Positions 29,680 to 39,547 of a stretch of 64,000 nucleotides of DNA are shown here, one piece after another. The DNA lies in the NCBI GenBank assembly GCA_963664625.1, contig OY761541.1, positions 558,001 through 622,000 on the forward strand, in the 5' to 3' direction. The position numbers and the translations under genes are program-made. The DNA comes from CBDCFV01 sp963664625. Its GTDB lineage: Bacteria > Chloroflexota > Dehalococcoidia > Lucifugimonadales > UBA3495. The notes below the pieces were generated by a model. The model saw only the letters and a program-made list of their open reading frames with translations, was not told the origin of the DNA and searched no databases. Each line of letters opens with the position of its first letter. Position 1 is the stretch's first letter.

Positions 29680-30633
29680 ATGGCGTTGTTCTTGCGGGAT
29701 GAAGACGTATCACGGGCTGTCCAGATGGATGACATGCTGGGAGCCATTGAATCGATGCAAAGCCATTTCGGGCAGGGGGAGGCGATGAACCTGGCCCGCC
29801 GCAAGATAATCGCCAGCGGCGGTATGCTGTCCGTGATGGGCGGCGGCATGTTTCACGAAGGCGTGCTGGGCGTCAAGACCTACACGGTCGTCAGGGGGAC
29901 CTATTCTTTCCAGGTGAGCCTTTACGACACGGACACGGGCCAGTTGCTGTGTTATACCCAGGCCAACCGTTTGGGCCAGTTGCGCACCGGCGCCACAACG
30001 GGCGTAGCGGTGAAACATCTCTCCAATCCCGACAGCGGCACCTTGGGGATAATCGGCACCGGGTACCAAGCGCCCACGCAGTTGGAGGCGGTGACCAAGG
30101 TAAGAAACATCAAGCGGATAAAGGCCTACAGTCGGACGCAAGACCGCAGAGAGGCCTTTGCCCGGTCGATGAGCGACACGCTGGGGGTAGAGGTGGAGGC
30201 GGTGTCCAACAACGCCGAAGCAGTAAGGGACTGCGACGTCGTTGTGTGCATAGCGGCTACAACCGAGCCGGTGGTAGAAGGGGACTGGCTGGACACAGGG
30301 TCGACAGTAATCGGCGCGGGCCCCACGACATGGCGCGTGAGGGAGGTGGACGACGCCGTCATCTCCCGGGCAGACAAGATATTCGTGGATTCCGCCGAGC
30401 AAGCCCGAGACGAGGCGGGGGATATGGCCAGCGCCGTGGACCGGGGCCTGTTGCAGTGGAGCAACCTGGTCGAGTTGCGCTACGCGGTGTCCGGGATGGT
30501 CTCCGGCAGGGACAACCCCGATCAGATTGTGTACGCCAAGCTGATGGGCACAGGGGTAGCCGACGTGGCCGCGGCCAAGTTGGCCTACGAAAAGGCCAAG
30601 GCAATGGGCCTTGGCATGGAGATGGACTGGTAG
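29680..30633 (+). CDS. Ornithine cyclodeaminase/mu-crystallin family protein
   Basis: A 317-residue member of the OCD/mu-crystallin family. The NAD-binding motif is LGIIGTGYQAPTQLEAVTKV, and the substrate-side region GQLLCYTQANRLGQLRTGAT resembles the conserved 'N.....RTGA' motif. Another family stretch is VVCIAATTEPVVEGDWLDTG. Members reduce or deaminate amino or imino acids (ornithine, ketimines, alanine). The exact substrate is not clear. The gene has a good AGGAGG site before ATG 29680. Confidence 0.9.
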   Translation: MALFLRDEDVSRAVQMDDMLGAIESMQSHFGQGEAMNLARRKIIASGGMLSVMGGGMFHEGVLGVKTYTVVRGTYSFQVSLYDTDTGQLLCYTQANRLGQLRTGATTGVAVKHLSNPDSGTLGIIGTGYQAPTQLEAVTKVRNIKRIKAYSRTQDRREAFARSMSDTLGVEVEAVSNNAEAVRDCDVVVCIAATTEPVVEGDWLDTGSTVIGAGPTTWRVREVDDAVISRADKIFVDSAEQARDEAGDMASAVDRGLLQWSNLVELRYAVSGMVSGRDNPDQIVYAKLMGTGVADVAAAKLAYEKAKAMGLGMEMDW

Positions 30634-30698
30634 GGGAAGATTTGCCCCGGCTGATCAAGTTTGTAGTTACCTCTTAATCAAGTTATTCGTCGTAGTCG

Positions 30699-31385
30699 TC
30701 ACGCATCGTTGTCGTCCGCATTCTGGAGCAGTTGAGCTTTGGGATTCTTTTTGCTCAATGGGAATAAGGACCCCAGACTGCGGAGTTCATCTAACACTTG
30801 AACCAATTCCCGGCGCTTGTGAGGGCTCGCTGCAACAATAGTTGCAATTAAGCTGTCTATTTCTTTGTCTGGCCCTTTTATACTCTTGTAACGAGTTGTT
30901 TGCGAGAACTTCAGGTTACCGTCTTCGATCAGTTTGCTGCCTTCAAATGGAGCATGGCATAGCAACCTCAAGTCTTGTTCGTTACGGACCACTACCTCGA
31001 TCACCTCGACGCCCCGATTAGTAAGCGCTGCTACCTTCTCCGGGCTACAATAAGAAGTGACTGCTACTTCGATCACACGGACAGGCTGGTAATCTGCATT
31101 CATCAGGGCTAAATCAGGGATATACCCCCCGATAGGCTGTAGGGAGTCCGGCAAGACGACATGTTCCACGCCATCGGCAAGAAGATTGCCTGAGGTTTCC
31201 CCATTGGCCATCACGACGCGGACATCCCCCTGAACCGTTCCGGAGATAGGGCTGCGGTCTCCTAGCCCTAGTGACAACCTATCCCACAAAATGCCAACGG
31301 CATACTCATGGAGATACGACACTGGATTACCCGGAGATCCAACGTTGCGATGCCAGTCATTTGGGTCGGGAAGTAACGTACTCAT
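30699..31385 (-). CDS. Hypothetical protein with PD-(D/E)XK-like core
   Basis: From Met minus 31385 (MSTLLPDPNDWHRN) the protein is ~228 residues. The middle has GGYIPDLALMNADYQPVRVI followed by EVAVTSYCSPEKVAALTNRG and VEVIEVVV. The spacing PD-x(~14)-ExxVT plus the later lysine resembles the nuclease core of CoiA-like competence proteins and Holliday-type PD-(D/E)XK enzymes. This is a tentative reading. The C-terminal third is charged and helical. The DNA is AT-richer than carB upstream, pointing to lateral origin. It lies just downstream of the pyr operon, possibly with readthrough. Confidence 0.55.
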   Translation of the reverse strand: MSTLLPDPNDWHRNVGSPGNPVSYLHEYAVGILWDRLSLGLGDRSPISGTVQGDVRVVMANGETSGNLLADGVEHVVLPDSLQPIGGYIPDLALMNADYQPVRVIEVAVTSYCSPEKVAALTNRGVEVIEVVVRNEQDLRLLCHAPFEGSKLIEDGNLKFSQTTRYKSIKGPDKEIDSLIATIVAASPHKRRELVQVLDELRSLGSLFPLSKKNPKAQLLQNADDNDA

Positions 31386-31490
31386 GTTAACCGTCCATCT
31401 TCGCCTTGAAATTACAGAAGAAGTCGCCACACATACCGGACGTGTACCGGTCCATTTGCTGTAAGCCCAGAGAATTTCGAACGCAACCTC

Positions 31491-34400
31491 CTAAAAGCCG
31501 CCCGTACGGTACTCTTCGGTGCGCCTGACATTGTAGGTGCCGCGTTCGACCAGCAGGCTTTCCACCGCCGCCCGTGCCGTGTCCAAGGACGTAAAGCAGG
31601 GAATCTGCCGTTCCACCGCAGCCCGGCGTAAAAAGAATCCGTCCTGCATGACCGACGTGTCACCTGACAGAGTGTTTATAACCGCTCCCACGCTGCCGTC
31701 GTTGACCACGTCCACCACGTCAGGATGGCCTTCGCCGATCTTCTTGGTGGCCATCGTCACGGGGATGCCCATAGCGGCAATCATGGCGGCGGTCCCTTCG
31801 GTGGCATAGAGCGGGCACCCCGCCTCTCCCAACGCCCGGACCAGCGTCACTGCTTCGGCTTTGTCCTGGTCGGCGATGCTGAGCAGCACGCCCGCTTCCT
31901 GGCGGAGGTTGAGGTTGGCGGCCAAGAGTGCTTTCGACAACGCATTGGAGAAGTCGAGGTCGATGCCCATCACCTCGCCGGTGGATATCATCTCGGGCCC
32001 CAAATGCCAGTCCACGCCAACCAGCTTGCCCATGGAAAAGACCGGAGCTTTTATCCCTACCAAGCCCTGACGCGGCCAAAGCCCCCCTTCGTAGCCTTGC
32101 TCGGCCAAGGATTGCCCCAGCATGACCCGCGTGGCGATGCCGGCAGCGGGGACCCCGGTAACCTTGGAAATGAAGGGAGTAGTGCGGCTTGCCCTGGGGT
32201 TGACCTCGAGGACATAGACCGTAGTGGCGTCTCCGGCGCCTGAAGGCAGGTTGGGGCTGCGATACGGAGGCCCGCCCAGGATGACGAACTGGATATTCAT
32301 CAACCCGCGCACTTCCAGCGCCAATCCTATCCTGGTGGTGTAGTCGACGATGGTGTCGACCTCTTCCGACGTGAGGTTCAACCCCGGGTAGATCGCCATC
32401 GAGTCTCCGCTGTGAACACCGGCCCGCTCGATGTGCTCCATGATCCCGGGAATCAATACCTGTTCGCCGTCGCATATAGCGTCGACTTCGCACTCCTTTC
32501 CTTCCATGTAACGGTCTATCAGCACCGGTTGGTCCGGCGCGAGAGCGGCGGCGGCGGTCAAGTAGCGGATAAGCTCCGATGCGTTCTGTACAATTTCCAT
32601 GGCCCGTCCGCCGAGCACGTAGCTTGGTCGCACCACGGCGGGATAGCCGATATTCTGGGCCACCTGGAGCGCCTCGCTCACGGAGGTGACCGCGGCGCCG
32701 GGCGGCTGGGGGATCCCTAACCGGGACAGGAATTCTTCGAACTTGTGCCTATCCGACGCGGTGTCTATGGCGCGGGCGCTCGAACCCAGGATAGGCAGTC
32801 CGGCCATTGCGAGCGACTGAGAAAGGTTGATGGCGGTCTGGCCGCCAAACTGCACCAGCGAGGATGGAGCCTCGTCGTCCACAGTCTCATTCTCGACAAT
32901 ATCCCGCACTGCCTCTTCATCCAAAGGCTCAAAGTAAAGGCGGTCACTGGAGTCGAAATCCGTGGAAACAGTCTCGGGGTTGGAGTTGATCATAATGCTG
33001 CGGACGCCCGAATCGGACAGGGCGCGGGCGGCATGAACACTGCAATAGTCGAATTCTATCCCTTGACCAATCCTTATCGGCCCACTGCCGATGACCACCG
33101 CTTTCTGCCCAGGCAGCGGAAAGGCCTCGTTTTCCTGGTCGTAGGTACTGTAGAAGTATGGGGTGACCGCCTCAAATTCGGCGGCGCAGGTGTCCACCGT
33201 TTTGTACACGGGCCTCAGTCCCCATTGATGCCGCAGGTTACGGACCTGCTCCGGCAACATATCCGCAAGTGTGCCGACCTGTTCGTCGGTGAACCCAAGA
33301 CGTTTGGCGCGGAGGAGCAAGTCGGGGTCCAGCGGCTCGGCGAGCAGTCGCCTCTCCATTGCGACCAGACGCTCCAAGGCGGCGATGAACCACGGGTCTA
33401 TCAACGTGCGGTGCACCATGCGGGCCGTGCCAACGTCCCTGCGAATGCCGGCCATCACAGCCCACAGGCGCTGGTCGTTGGGGTCCAGCGGCAATGGGTC
33501 CAACGGGTCGGGTGTTTCGGCCCGCCAGTCCGGGTGCTCCCACAAAAGGGTGCGGCCGCCCATTTCCAGCGAGCGGATGGCTTTCTGCAGGGCCGCCTCG
33601 AAAGACCGGTCAATGACCATCACTTCCCCGGTGGCCTTCATCTGGGTGGTAATGCCCCGGTCGCCGTCGGGGAACTTGTCGAAAGGCCAGCGTGGAATCT
33701 TTACGACACAATAGTCCAGGGCCGGCTCAAAGGCTGCCTTGGTCTTGTCGGTAACCGCGTTGGGAATATCGTCCAATCGTTTCCCAACGGCTATTTTGGC
33801 CGCCACCCGGGCGATAGGGTAGCCAGTAGCCTTGCTGGCCAGTGCCGAACTGCGGCTGACCCTTGGATTGACTTCTATTACGTAGTAAGGAGACGCGGAC
33901 AGTGCCGCGGGTCCAATGGCCTCCGCCACTTGGGGGTGAGGTTGCAAAGCGAACTGGATGTTACAGCCGCCCTCTATTCCGAGCCCACGGATAATCTTGA
34001 GACTGGCGCTCCGCAGCATCTGGTAGTCTTTATCCGTCAAGGTCTGGCTGGGAGCGACGACTATGCTGTCCCCAGTGTGGACGCCCATCGGGTCCAAGTT
34101 CTCTATGTTGCAGATGGTGATGCAATTATCGGCCCCGTCCCGCATCACCTCGTATTCGATTTCTTTCCAGCCAACCAGGGACCGTTCGATCAGCACTTGA
34201 GATATGGGGCTGGTTGCGAGACCGCTGGCGACGATGGCGTCGAACTCTTCCCAAGTGCGGGCAAAGCCTCCGCCGCTGCCGCCCAGGGTATAGGCGGGCC
34301 TTACAACCATCGGCAGGCCAACCTCCCGGCCAAGGGCCTTCGCTTCTTCCAGCGACGACGCAATAACGCCGCTGGGCTCCGGTTCGCCGATGCTGCGCAG

Positions 34401-34778
34401 GAAGTCACGGAACAACTGCCGGTCCTCACAGCAGCGAATGGTGTCCAGTTGTGTTCCTAAGAGGCGCACGCCGTACTTGTCGAGAACACCGGCTTCCGCC
34501 AGGGCCACGGCAAGATTCAGGCCGGTCTGCCCCCCAAGGGTGGGCAGCAGACCATCGGGCCGCTCACGGTCAAGGATACGGTCCAATACCTCAACCGTAA
34601 GCGGCTCCACGTAAACACGGTCAGCCGTCGTCTGGTCGGTCATGATGGTGGCCGGGTTGGAATTGACCAACACGGTATAGACGCCCTCGTCACGGAGGGC
34701 TTTGCAGGCTTGGGTGCCGGCGTAGTCAAACTCCGCAGCCTGACCAATAACGATCGGACCGGAGCCGATTACCAGCAC
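31491..34778 (-). CDS. carB: Carbamoyl-phosphate synthase large subunit
   Basis: About 1095 residues, the normal CarB size, with two ATP-grasp halves. Each half opens with a glycine loop (VLVIGSGPIVIGQAAEFDYA and KAVVIGSGPIRIGQGIEFDY). The allosteric MGS-like domain lies at the C-terminus (GCPLYATEGTAAMIAAMGIP). The start is GTG 34778 in the first glycine-loop strand, which removes the usual ~8 leading residues; the frame is open upstream to about 34830 without an ATG. It is the last gene of the pyr operon, 90 bases after the small hypothetical gene. It makes carbamoyl phosphate for PyrB and arginine synthesis. Confidence 0.96.
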   Translation of the reverse strand: MLVIGSGPIVIGQAAEFDYAGTQACKALRDEGVYTVLVNSNPATIMTDQTTADRVYVEPLTVEVLDRILDRERPDGLLPTLGGQTGLNLAVALAEAGVLDKYGVRLLGTQLDTIRCCEDRQLFRDFLRSIGEPEPSGVIASSLEEAKALGREVGLPMVVRPAYTLGGSGGGFARTWEEFDAIVASGLATSPISQVLIERSLVGWKEIEYEVMRDGADNCITICNIENLDPMGVHTGDSIVVAPSQTLTDKDYQMLRSASLKIIRGLGIEGGCNIQFALQPHPQVAEAIGPAALSASPYYVIEVNPRVSRSSALASKATGYPIARVAAKIAVGKRLDDIPNAVTDKTKAAFEPALDYCVVKIPRWPFDKFPDGDRGITTQMKATGEVMVIDRSFEAALQKAIRSLEMGGRTLLWEHPDWRAETPDPLDPLPLDPNDQRLWAVMAGIRRDVGTARMVHRTLIDPWFIAALERLVAMERRLLAEPLDPDLLLRAKRLGFTDEQVGTLADMLPEQVRNLRHQWGLRPVYKTVDTCAAEFEAVTPYFYSTYDQENEAFPLPGQKAVVIGSGPIRIGQGIEFDYCSVHAARALSDSGVRSIMINSNPETVSTDFDSSDRLYFEPLDEEAVRDIVENETVDDEAPSSLVQFGGQTAINLSQSLAMAGLPILGSSARAIDTASDRHKFEEFLSRLGIPQPPGAAVTSVSEALQVAQNIGYPAVVRPSYVLGGRAMEIVQNASELIRYLTAAAALAPDQPVLIDRYMEGKECEVDAICDGEQVLIPGIMEHIERAGVHSGDSMAIYPGLNLTSEEVDTIVDYTTRIGLALEVRGLMNIQFVILGGPPYRSPNLPSGAGDATTVYVLEVNPRASRTTPFISKVTGVPAAGIATRVMLGQSLAEQGYEGGLWPRQGLVGIKAPVFSMGKLVGVDWHLGPEMISTGEVMGIDLDFSNALSKALLAANLNLRQEAGVLLSIADQDKAEAVTLVRALGEAGCPLYATEGTAAMIAAMGIPVTMATKKIGEGHPDVVDVVNDGSVGAVINTLSGDTSVMQDGFFLRRAAVERQIPCFTSLDTARAAVESLLVERGTYNVRRTEEYRTGGF

Positions 34779-34867
34779 CTTACCCGGTTGAGTCGACGTG
34801 CTAATCCTATCCTCTCCCTCTGACCACCGTGACCGGGGACATCGACGACAGACGACCGTCCGGGTTG

Positions 34868-35287
34868 CTAAAAGGTGGGCAGAACGCCTGGCAGGGTAAT
34901 AAACCCCCGCCTTTGGAGCATGTTCAGAATCTGGGACATGAATGATCCCAGATACAGTCCGTCCGGGTCCACCTCGTAGTACTCGCTGGGCGACTCCCTA
35001 TCTCTCGGGGGGATGGCGAACCGTACTTCATCGTTGTCCAGGCGGTCAATTTCGATGCGGCCAACCGCAGGATTCGGGCCGCCGCGGCTCAACGAATTGA
35101 TCAACCTTATGGTCAACTCCCAGCGCTCTCGCAGTTGTGTCCTGATCGCGGTTAGTTGGTACTCGCATCCGTCGTGTGAAAACCAGGGAACCTCTTCATC
35201 CAAGAGCGATATAACGCTCGACAGGTCGCCAGGAATCTCCACCTCCACACCTTCCTCCACCAACACTAAGGAGAATGAAGACATCAA
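34868..35287 (-). CDS. Hypothetical protein within the pyr operon
   Basis: A 139-residue acidic protein between carA and carB. It begins MMSSFSLVLVEEGVEVEIPG and includes FSHDGCEYQLTAIRTQLRER and YYEVDPDGLYLGSFMSQILN. There are no membrane segments or known motifs. Intergenic gaps on either side (137 bases before, 89 after) are larger than between the other pyr genes, so it may be an insertion in the operon rather than part of the pathway. Codon use is similar to the rest of the region, though less GC-rich. Confidence 0.55.
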   Translation of the reverse strand: MMSSFSLVLVEEGVEVEIPGDLSSVISLLDEEVPWFSHDGCEYQLTAIRTQLRERWELTIRLINSLSRGGPNPAVGRIEIDRLDNDEVRFAIPPRDRESPSEYYEVDPDGLYLGSFMSQILNMLQRRGFITLPGVLPTF

Positions 35288-35424
35288 GAAACCTCCAAAT
35301 ATTACAAACAGCCAGCGTAGGGCTTGTCATACCTGGCGTAATTCAGGGTTATTTGTTTGCGGTATTCGTTATGTAAATTCGCCTCCTTGGTTGGAATTGG
35401 ACCGTTTAGTATCCAGCATCTATT

Positions 35425-36519
35425 TTAACGCGATTGGCTGACCATCTGAACGAAGCGATCGAACAGGTATTCGTTATCTTGAGGGCCCGGCGACCCTTCC
35501 GAGTGATATTGGATAGTAAAAATAGGCATGTCACGGTGTCGCAACCCTTCGATGGTGTCATCGTGCAAGTTAATATGGGACACCTCCAAGCCGGAGGGCA
35601 GTGAACCGGACGACACAGCGTAGCCGTGGTTTTGCGCCGTTATGTAGACCCGTCCATCGGTCAGGTCTTTAACCGGGTGGTTGCCGCCCCGGTGCCCGAA
35701 CTTCAGTTTGAACGTGTCCGCCCCCAAGGCTCTGGCGACGATCTGATGCCCCAAACAAATGCCCATGACGGGGACTTTGCCCAGCAGCTTGCCCACGTTG
35801 TCCACAAGGTACTCAAGCAGTTGCGGGTCTCCAGGTCCCGGAGACAACAACAATCCGTCCGGTTCCAGGGCCAGCATCTCTTCAGCGGGGGCCGATGCCG
35901 GCATGGCGATGACCCGGCACCCACGCTTCCGCAACAATCTCAGAATGTTGTACTTCAGTCCGCAGTCCGTTACCAGTATCCGGTATCCCGGCGCACCGGG
36001 CGGCAGGGGTGAACTGTCCCATTCGTAGCCTGCGCCAGTGGTAACAGTGCTTACGAAGTCCACGTCGTCATAGCGCGTTGACGCAGCCAAACGTGCCGCC
36101 GCCAGCTCGGGCGCATCAGTGGTGATGGCCCCCATCATTACACCCCGGTCTCGCAGACGCCGGGTAATGGCCCTGGTGTCGACGCCGCTGATTCCTGGAA
36201 CATTCTGGCTTTCGAGAAACTCGTGAAGGGTCCTTTCACTGGCGGAGTGACTGGGGCGATCGCAATGCTCGCGCACGATAAGCCCGGACACCTGGATACG
36301 CCGGGACTCGAAGTCCTCCTTGTTGATGCCGTAGTTGCCCACAAGAGGGTATGTCAGCGTGACCAGTTGGCCGGCGTAGGACGGATCGGTCAAAACTTCC
36401 TGGTATCCTGTCATGCTGGTGTTGAACACCACCTCACCCTGGCTTTCAACCTCGCCTCCGAAGGACTCTCCCCTGAATACCGATCCGTCTTCCAAGACCA
36501 AGTAAGCCGCCTTAGCCAT
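35425..36519 (-). CDS. carA: Carbamoyl-phosphate synthase small subunit
   Basis: About 364 residues from ATG 36519, which overlaps the pyrC stop (GATAATGGCTAA). The N-terminal CPSase domain shows GEVVFNTSMTGYQEVLTDPS and NYGINKEDFES. The class I glutaminase domain has the nucleophile in VMGICLGHQIVARALGADTF and the His in TIQYHSEGSPGPQDNEYLFD. It supplies ammonia to CarB. The longer frame from 36540 lacks a ribosome site and lies deeper inside pyrC. Confidence 0.95.
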   Translation of the reverse strand: MAKAAYLVLEDGSVFRGESFGGEVESQGEVVFNTSMTGYQEVLTDPSYAGQLVTLTYPLVGNYGINKEDFESRRIQVSGLIVREHCDRPSHSASERTLHEFLESQNVPGISGVDTRAITRRLRDRGVMMGAITTDAPELAAARLAASTRYDDVDFVSTVTTGAGYEWDSSPLPPGAPGYRILVTDCGLKYNILRLLRKRGCRVIAMPASAPAEEMLALEPDGLLLSPGPGDPQLLEYLVDNVGKLLGKVPVMGICLGHQIVARALGADTFKLKFGHRGGNHPVKDLTDGRVYITAQNHGYAVSSGSLPSGLEVSHINLHDDTIEGLRHRDMPIFTIQYHSEGSPGPQDNEYLFDRFVQMVSQSR

Positions 36520-37861
36520 TATCCCCTTCCCGGTAGACAACTTTACCTTCCACCAGCGTTGCCGCTACCTTCCCTTTCAACGTGGTCCCATCCAACGGGG
36601 TGTTCTTGCCCATAGACCGGAATTCCCTCGTGTCGACCACCCATTCACGGTCGGGGTCGAACACAACGATGTCCGCCGGCGTACCCGGTTGTAACGTAGC
36701 AAGCGGCTGAAACGCCTCTCCCAATACTCTGGCAGGCCCCACGGTCAGCCGTTCCACAACGGCGTTCAGGGCCATCGTCCCTTGGTGGACTAACTGAAGG
36801 GCCGACCCCAAGGCAGTCTCCAGCACACTTATCCCGGACGCCGCATCCTGGTACGTTACCCGCTTGGCTGTCAATTCGTGGGGGGCGTGGTCGGTTGCAA
36901 TGCAATCAATGACTCCGTCGGCCAGCCCTTGAATCAAGGCGTCCACATCCGTTTGGCTTCTCAACGGAGGATACACCTTGGTGTAGGTGTCGTAGGCATA
37001 GCCATGTGAAGCACCGCCCCCCATGCCCCTGTTGCCCAATACCCATTCATCGGTGATGGTAAGGTGATGAGGACAGACCTCAGAGGTAACAGGTATGCCA
37101 CGCTCCTTGGCCTCCCGCACCAGCCGCACACTGCCCGCGGTGCTCAAATGGGCCAGATGTATCCTGCCTCCGGTCAACTCCGCCAACAGTATATCCCTGG
37201 AAACCATCGCCTCTTCCACGGCCGCAGTAATACCCGGCAAACCCAAGTGCGTGGCTATACGCCCCTCCGCCATGACACCGACGCCGCTGAGGCACAGGTC
37301 TTGGCAATGATTGGAGATTGGTATTCCAAGGTCAATACTGTACGTAAGGGCGAGGCGCATCAGGTTGGAATCACTGACCGGGTCTCCGTCGTCGCTGAAC
37401 GCCACTACTCCCGCCGACGCCAGTTCCTCCATCTCCGACAGTTCTTTGCCCTTTCGCCCCTTGGTAACGCACCCGATTGGGAATATCCGAACGACGGCAT
37501 CGGCCTTGGCTCGGTCTAATATGAAGCCCACCATGCCGGCGTTATCAATGGGAGGGTCGGTGTTTGGCATGGCGCACAAGCTGGTGAACCCCCCTCGGGC
37601 GCCGGCGAGACTTCCGCTGCGCAAGGTCTCCTTGTACTCGAAACCCGGCTCACGCAGGTGGCAATGCAGGTCAATGAAGCCTGGACTGGCCACCAAGCCC
37701 CCGGCCTCAATGGTGACGCACCCATCGGGAATGTCATCGGAGACAATACGGCCACAAGCGGCTATCTCGCCGCCGACCACCAAGATATCCCCTACCTCGT
37801 CCATGCCGCGGCCGGGATCGACGATCCTGGGCCCCCTGATCAACACCGCGTCCAAGGCCAT
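36512..37861 (-). CDS. pyrC: Dihydroorotase, class I
   Basis: A 449-residue amidohydrolase of the class I dihydroorotase type. Zinc ligands show in PGFIDLHCHLREPGFEYKET, with later histidines in PISNHCQDLCL, IHLAHLSTAGSVRLV and CIATDHAPHELTAKRV. The loop GGFTSLCAMPNTDPPIDNA is characteristic. It closes carbamoyl-aspartate to dihydroorotate. It lies between pyrB and carA in the operon and overlaps carA. Confidence 0.95.
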   Translation of the reverse strand: MALDAVLIRGPRIVDPGRGMDEVGDILVVGGEIAACGRIVSDDIPDGCVTIEAGGLVASPGFIDLHCHLREPGFEYKETLRSGSLAGARGGFTSLCAMPNTDPPIDNAGMVGFILDRAKADAVVRIFPIGCVTKGRKGKELSEMEELASAGVVAFSDDGDPVSDSNLMRLALTYSIDLGIPISNHCQDLCLSGVGVMAEGRIATHLGLPGITAAVEEAMVSRDILLAELTGGRIHLAHLSTAGSVRLVREAKERGIPVTSEVCPHHLTITDEWVLGNRGMGGGASHGYAYDTYTKVYPPLRSQTDVDALIQGLADGVIDCIATDHAPHELTAKRVTYQDAASGISVLETALGSALQLVHQGTMALNAVVERLTVGPARVLGEAFQPLATLQPGTPADIVVFDPDREWVVDTREFRSMGKNTPLDGTTLKGKVAATLVEGKVVYREGDNG

Positions 37862-37948
37862 CAGTATTCCCCACAGCGATGCAAGCTTTGACAGGCCGTG
37901 CCAATCAGGTCGCTGGCGGCAATCGTATTCACTGGACTTGGGCCCACC

Positions 37949-38965
37949 CTAGTCCGTTCCGGCTGACAGGTGGTACAACAACGCCATCCGAATTGCTACG
38001 CCGTTGGTCACTTGTTGCTCAATTACCGAACTAGAGCCGTGAGCGATGCTGGAACTGATTTCGATGCCCTCGTTCATGGGACCGGGATGCATCACCAGGG
38101 CCTGGCTGTTGGCGCGGGACAAACGGGCGTCGGTGACCTGCCAACGCCGTATGTACTCACGGATACTGGGCAGAAAACCACTGTCTTGCCGCTCCGCTTG
38201 CAGCCGCAGGGCCATCACCACGTCAGCCCCTTCGATGGCACGGTCAAGGTTGGTGTCAATGGACACGGATGACAATGGGCTGGCGCCGCTTCCGTTGTTG
38301 GCGGCCCGCAGCATGTCCAAGGGCAGCAGGGTGCTCGGCCCGCAGAGCACCACGTCGGCCCCCATTTTGGCGAACCCCCATATGTTGGATCGCGCCACCC
38401 GGCTGTGCAGAACGTCTCCGACCATCACAACTTTCAGACCTTCCAGGGAGCCGCGTTTCTCCTGCACCGTGTAGAGGTCCAGCAACGACTGAGTGGGATG
38501 GGCGTGGATACCATCGCCGGCGTTGATAATGCCCACCTTGTCCAAGTGTTGAGCGAGCAGATAAGGCGCCCCTGAATGTGGGTGACGGACAACAATGATA
38601 TCTACGCCCATTGCTTGGATGGTCAAGCCTGTATTGAGCAGCGATTCACCCTTCTCGGCGCTGCTGCCGGACTCCGACATGTTGATGACGTCGGCGCTGA
38701 GGATTTTGCCGGCCTCTTCGAAAGAGATTCGAGTGCGGGTGCTGGCTTCGTAAAAGAGGGTTACGATGACCCGGCCTCGCAAGGCAGGCACTTTTTTTAT
38801 GTCGCGGTGCAGGACTTCGGACATACCCTGGGCAGATGCGAGCACTGTCTCAATTTCTTCACGAGAGAAGTCGTCCAAGTCCAGGACGTGCCTGCGACAC
38901 CATCCTATACCGCCGGCTTCGTCCTTATCGGCTATCGGAGCAGTTACCGTGTGCAAAAGACTCAT
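37949..38965 (-). CDS. pyrB: Aspartate carbamoyltransferase catalytic subunit
   Basis: A 338-residue ATCase. The carbamoyl-phosphate site is FYEASTRTRISFEEAGKIL, followed by SSAEKGESLLNTG. The other family regions are RHPHSGAPYLLAQH and INAGDGIHAHPTQSLLDLY, and the aspartate-side loop is VMHPGPMNEGIEI. Its ATG overlaps the pyrR stop by 4 bases (ATGA). No pyrI regulatory subunit gene is present, as expected in PyrR-controlled operons. Confidence 0.96.
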   Translation of the reverse strand: MSLLHTVTAPIADKDEAGGIGWCRRHVLDLDDFSREEIETVLASAQGMSEVLHRDIKKVPALRGRVIVTLFYEASTRTRISFEEAGKILSADVINMSESGSSAEKGESLLNTGLTIQAMGVDIIVVRHPHSGAPYLLAQHLDKVGIINAGDGIHAHPTQSLLDLYTVQEKRGSLEGLKVVMVGDVLHSRVARSNIWGFAKMGADVVLCGPSTLLPLDMLRAANNGSGASPLSSVSIDTNLDRAIEGADVVMALRLQAERQDSGFLPSIREYIRRWQVTDARLSRANSQALVMHPGPMNEGIEISSSIAHGSSSVIEQQVTNGVAIRMALLYHLSAGTD

Positions 38966-39507
38966 AGCACTCTATCCTCTACCCGGACGATTGCCACTTC
39001 GTCGACTCCATCCGTTTCGACCAACCGGACCTTGACGCGCTCGTCCTGGGCTGTGGGAACGTTCTGCCCCACGTAGTCGGCGCGCAAGGGCAATTCCCTG
39101 TGGCCGCGGTCCAGCAGGATGGCAAGTTGGACCTGCCGGGGGCGGCCGTAATCGTTCAGAGCGTCCATAGCCGCCCTAACGGTGCGGCCCGTATACAGCA
39201 CATCGTCCACCAAGACCACCTTCTTATCCTGAACTCCGACCGGCATCCTGGTGGGACGGACGATGGGACTGGCCCGCGCCTTCAGGTCGTCCCGGTACAG
39301 GTTTATGTCCAAGGCCGCCACTGGCACCTCGCTGCCCTCGAAGTCCAATAGATTGCGGGCTAACCGGTTGGCCAAGTGAACGCCACGAGTGTAGACCCCA
39401 ACAATGACCAGTTCCTGCGCCCCACGGTTCCTTTCCAGAATTTCGTGGGCCACCCGCGCCAGTGCCCGTCGTATATCCTGGTCATTCATTATCTGGCGTT
39501 CAGCCAT
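38962..39507 (-). CDS. pyrR: PyrR bifunctional regulator/uracil phosphoribosyltransferase
   Basis: A 181-residue PyrR from ATG 39507, preceded by GGCAGGAG. The PRPP-binding motif is KVVLVDDVLYTGRTVRAAMD, with the family stretch VGVYTRGVHLANRLA. PyrR binds UMP and the pyr leader RNA and promotes early termination; it also has weak uracil phosphoribosyltransferase activity. The leader just upstream carries its recognition sequence and a terminator. First gene of the operon; its stop overlaps pyrB. Confidence 0.95.
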   Translation of the reverse strand: MAERQIMNDQDIRRALARVAHEILERNRGAQELVIVGVYTRGVHLANRLARNLLDFEGSEVPVAALDINLYRDDLKARASPIVRPTRMPVGVQDKKVVLVDDVLYTGRTVRAAMDALNDYGRPRQVQLAILLDRGHRELPLRADYVGQNVPTAQDERVKVRLVETDGVDEVAIVRVEDRVL

Positions 39508-39547
39508 TGGACTCCTGCCAAACTCCGTCGTATGGCGACACTGACGC

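Noticed and set aside
32745..34460. Plus-strand 571-codon frame
   Set aside because: It is the mirror frame of carB, common in GC-rich genes, and shows no protein motif.
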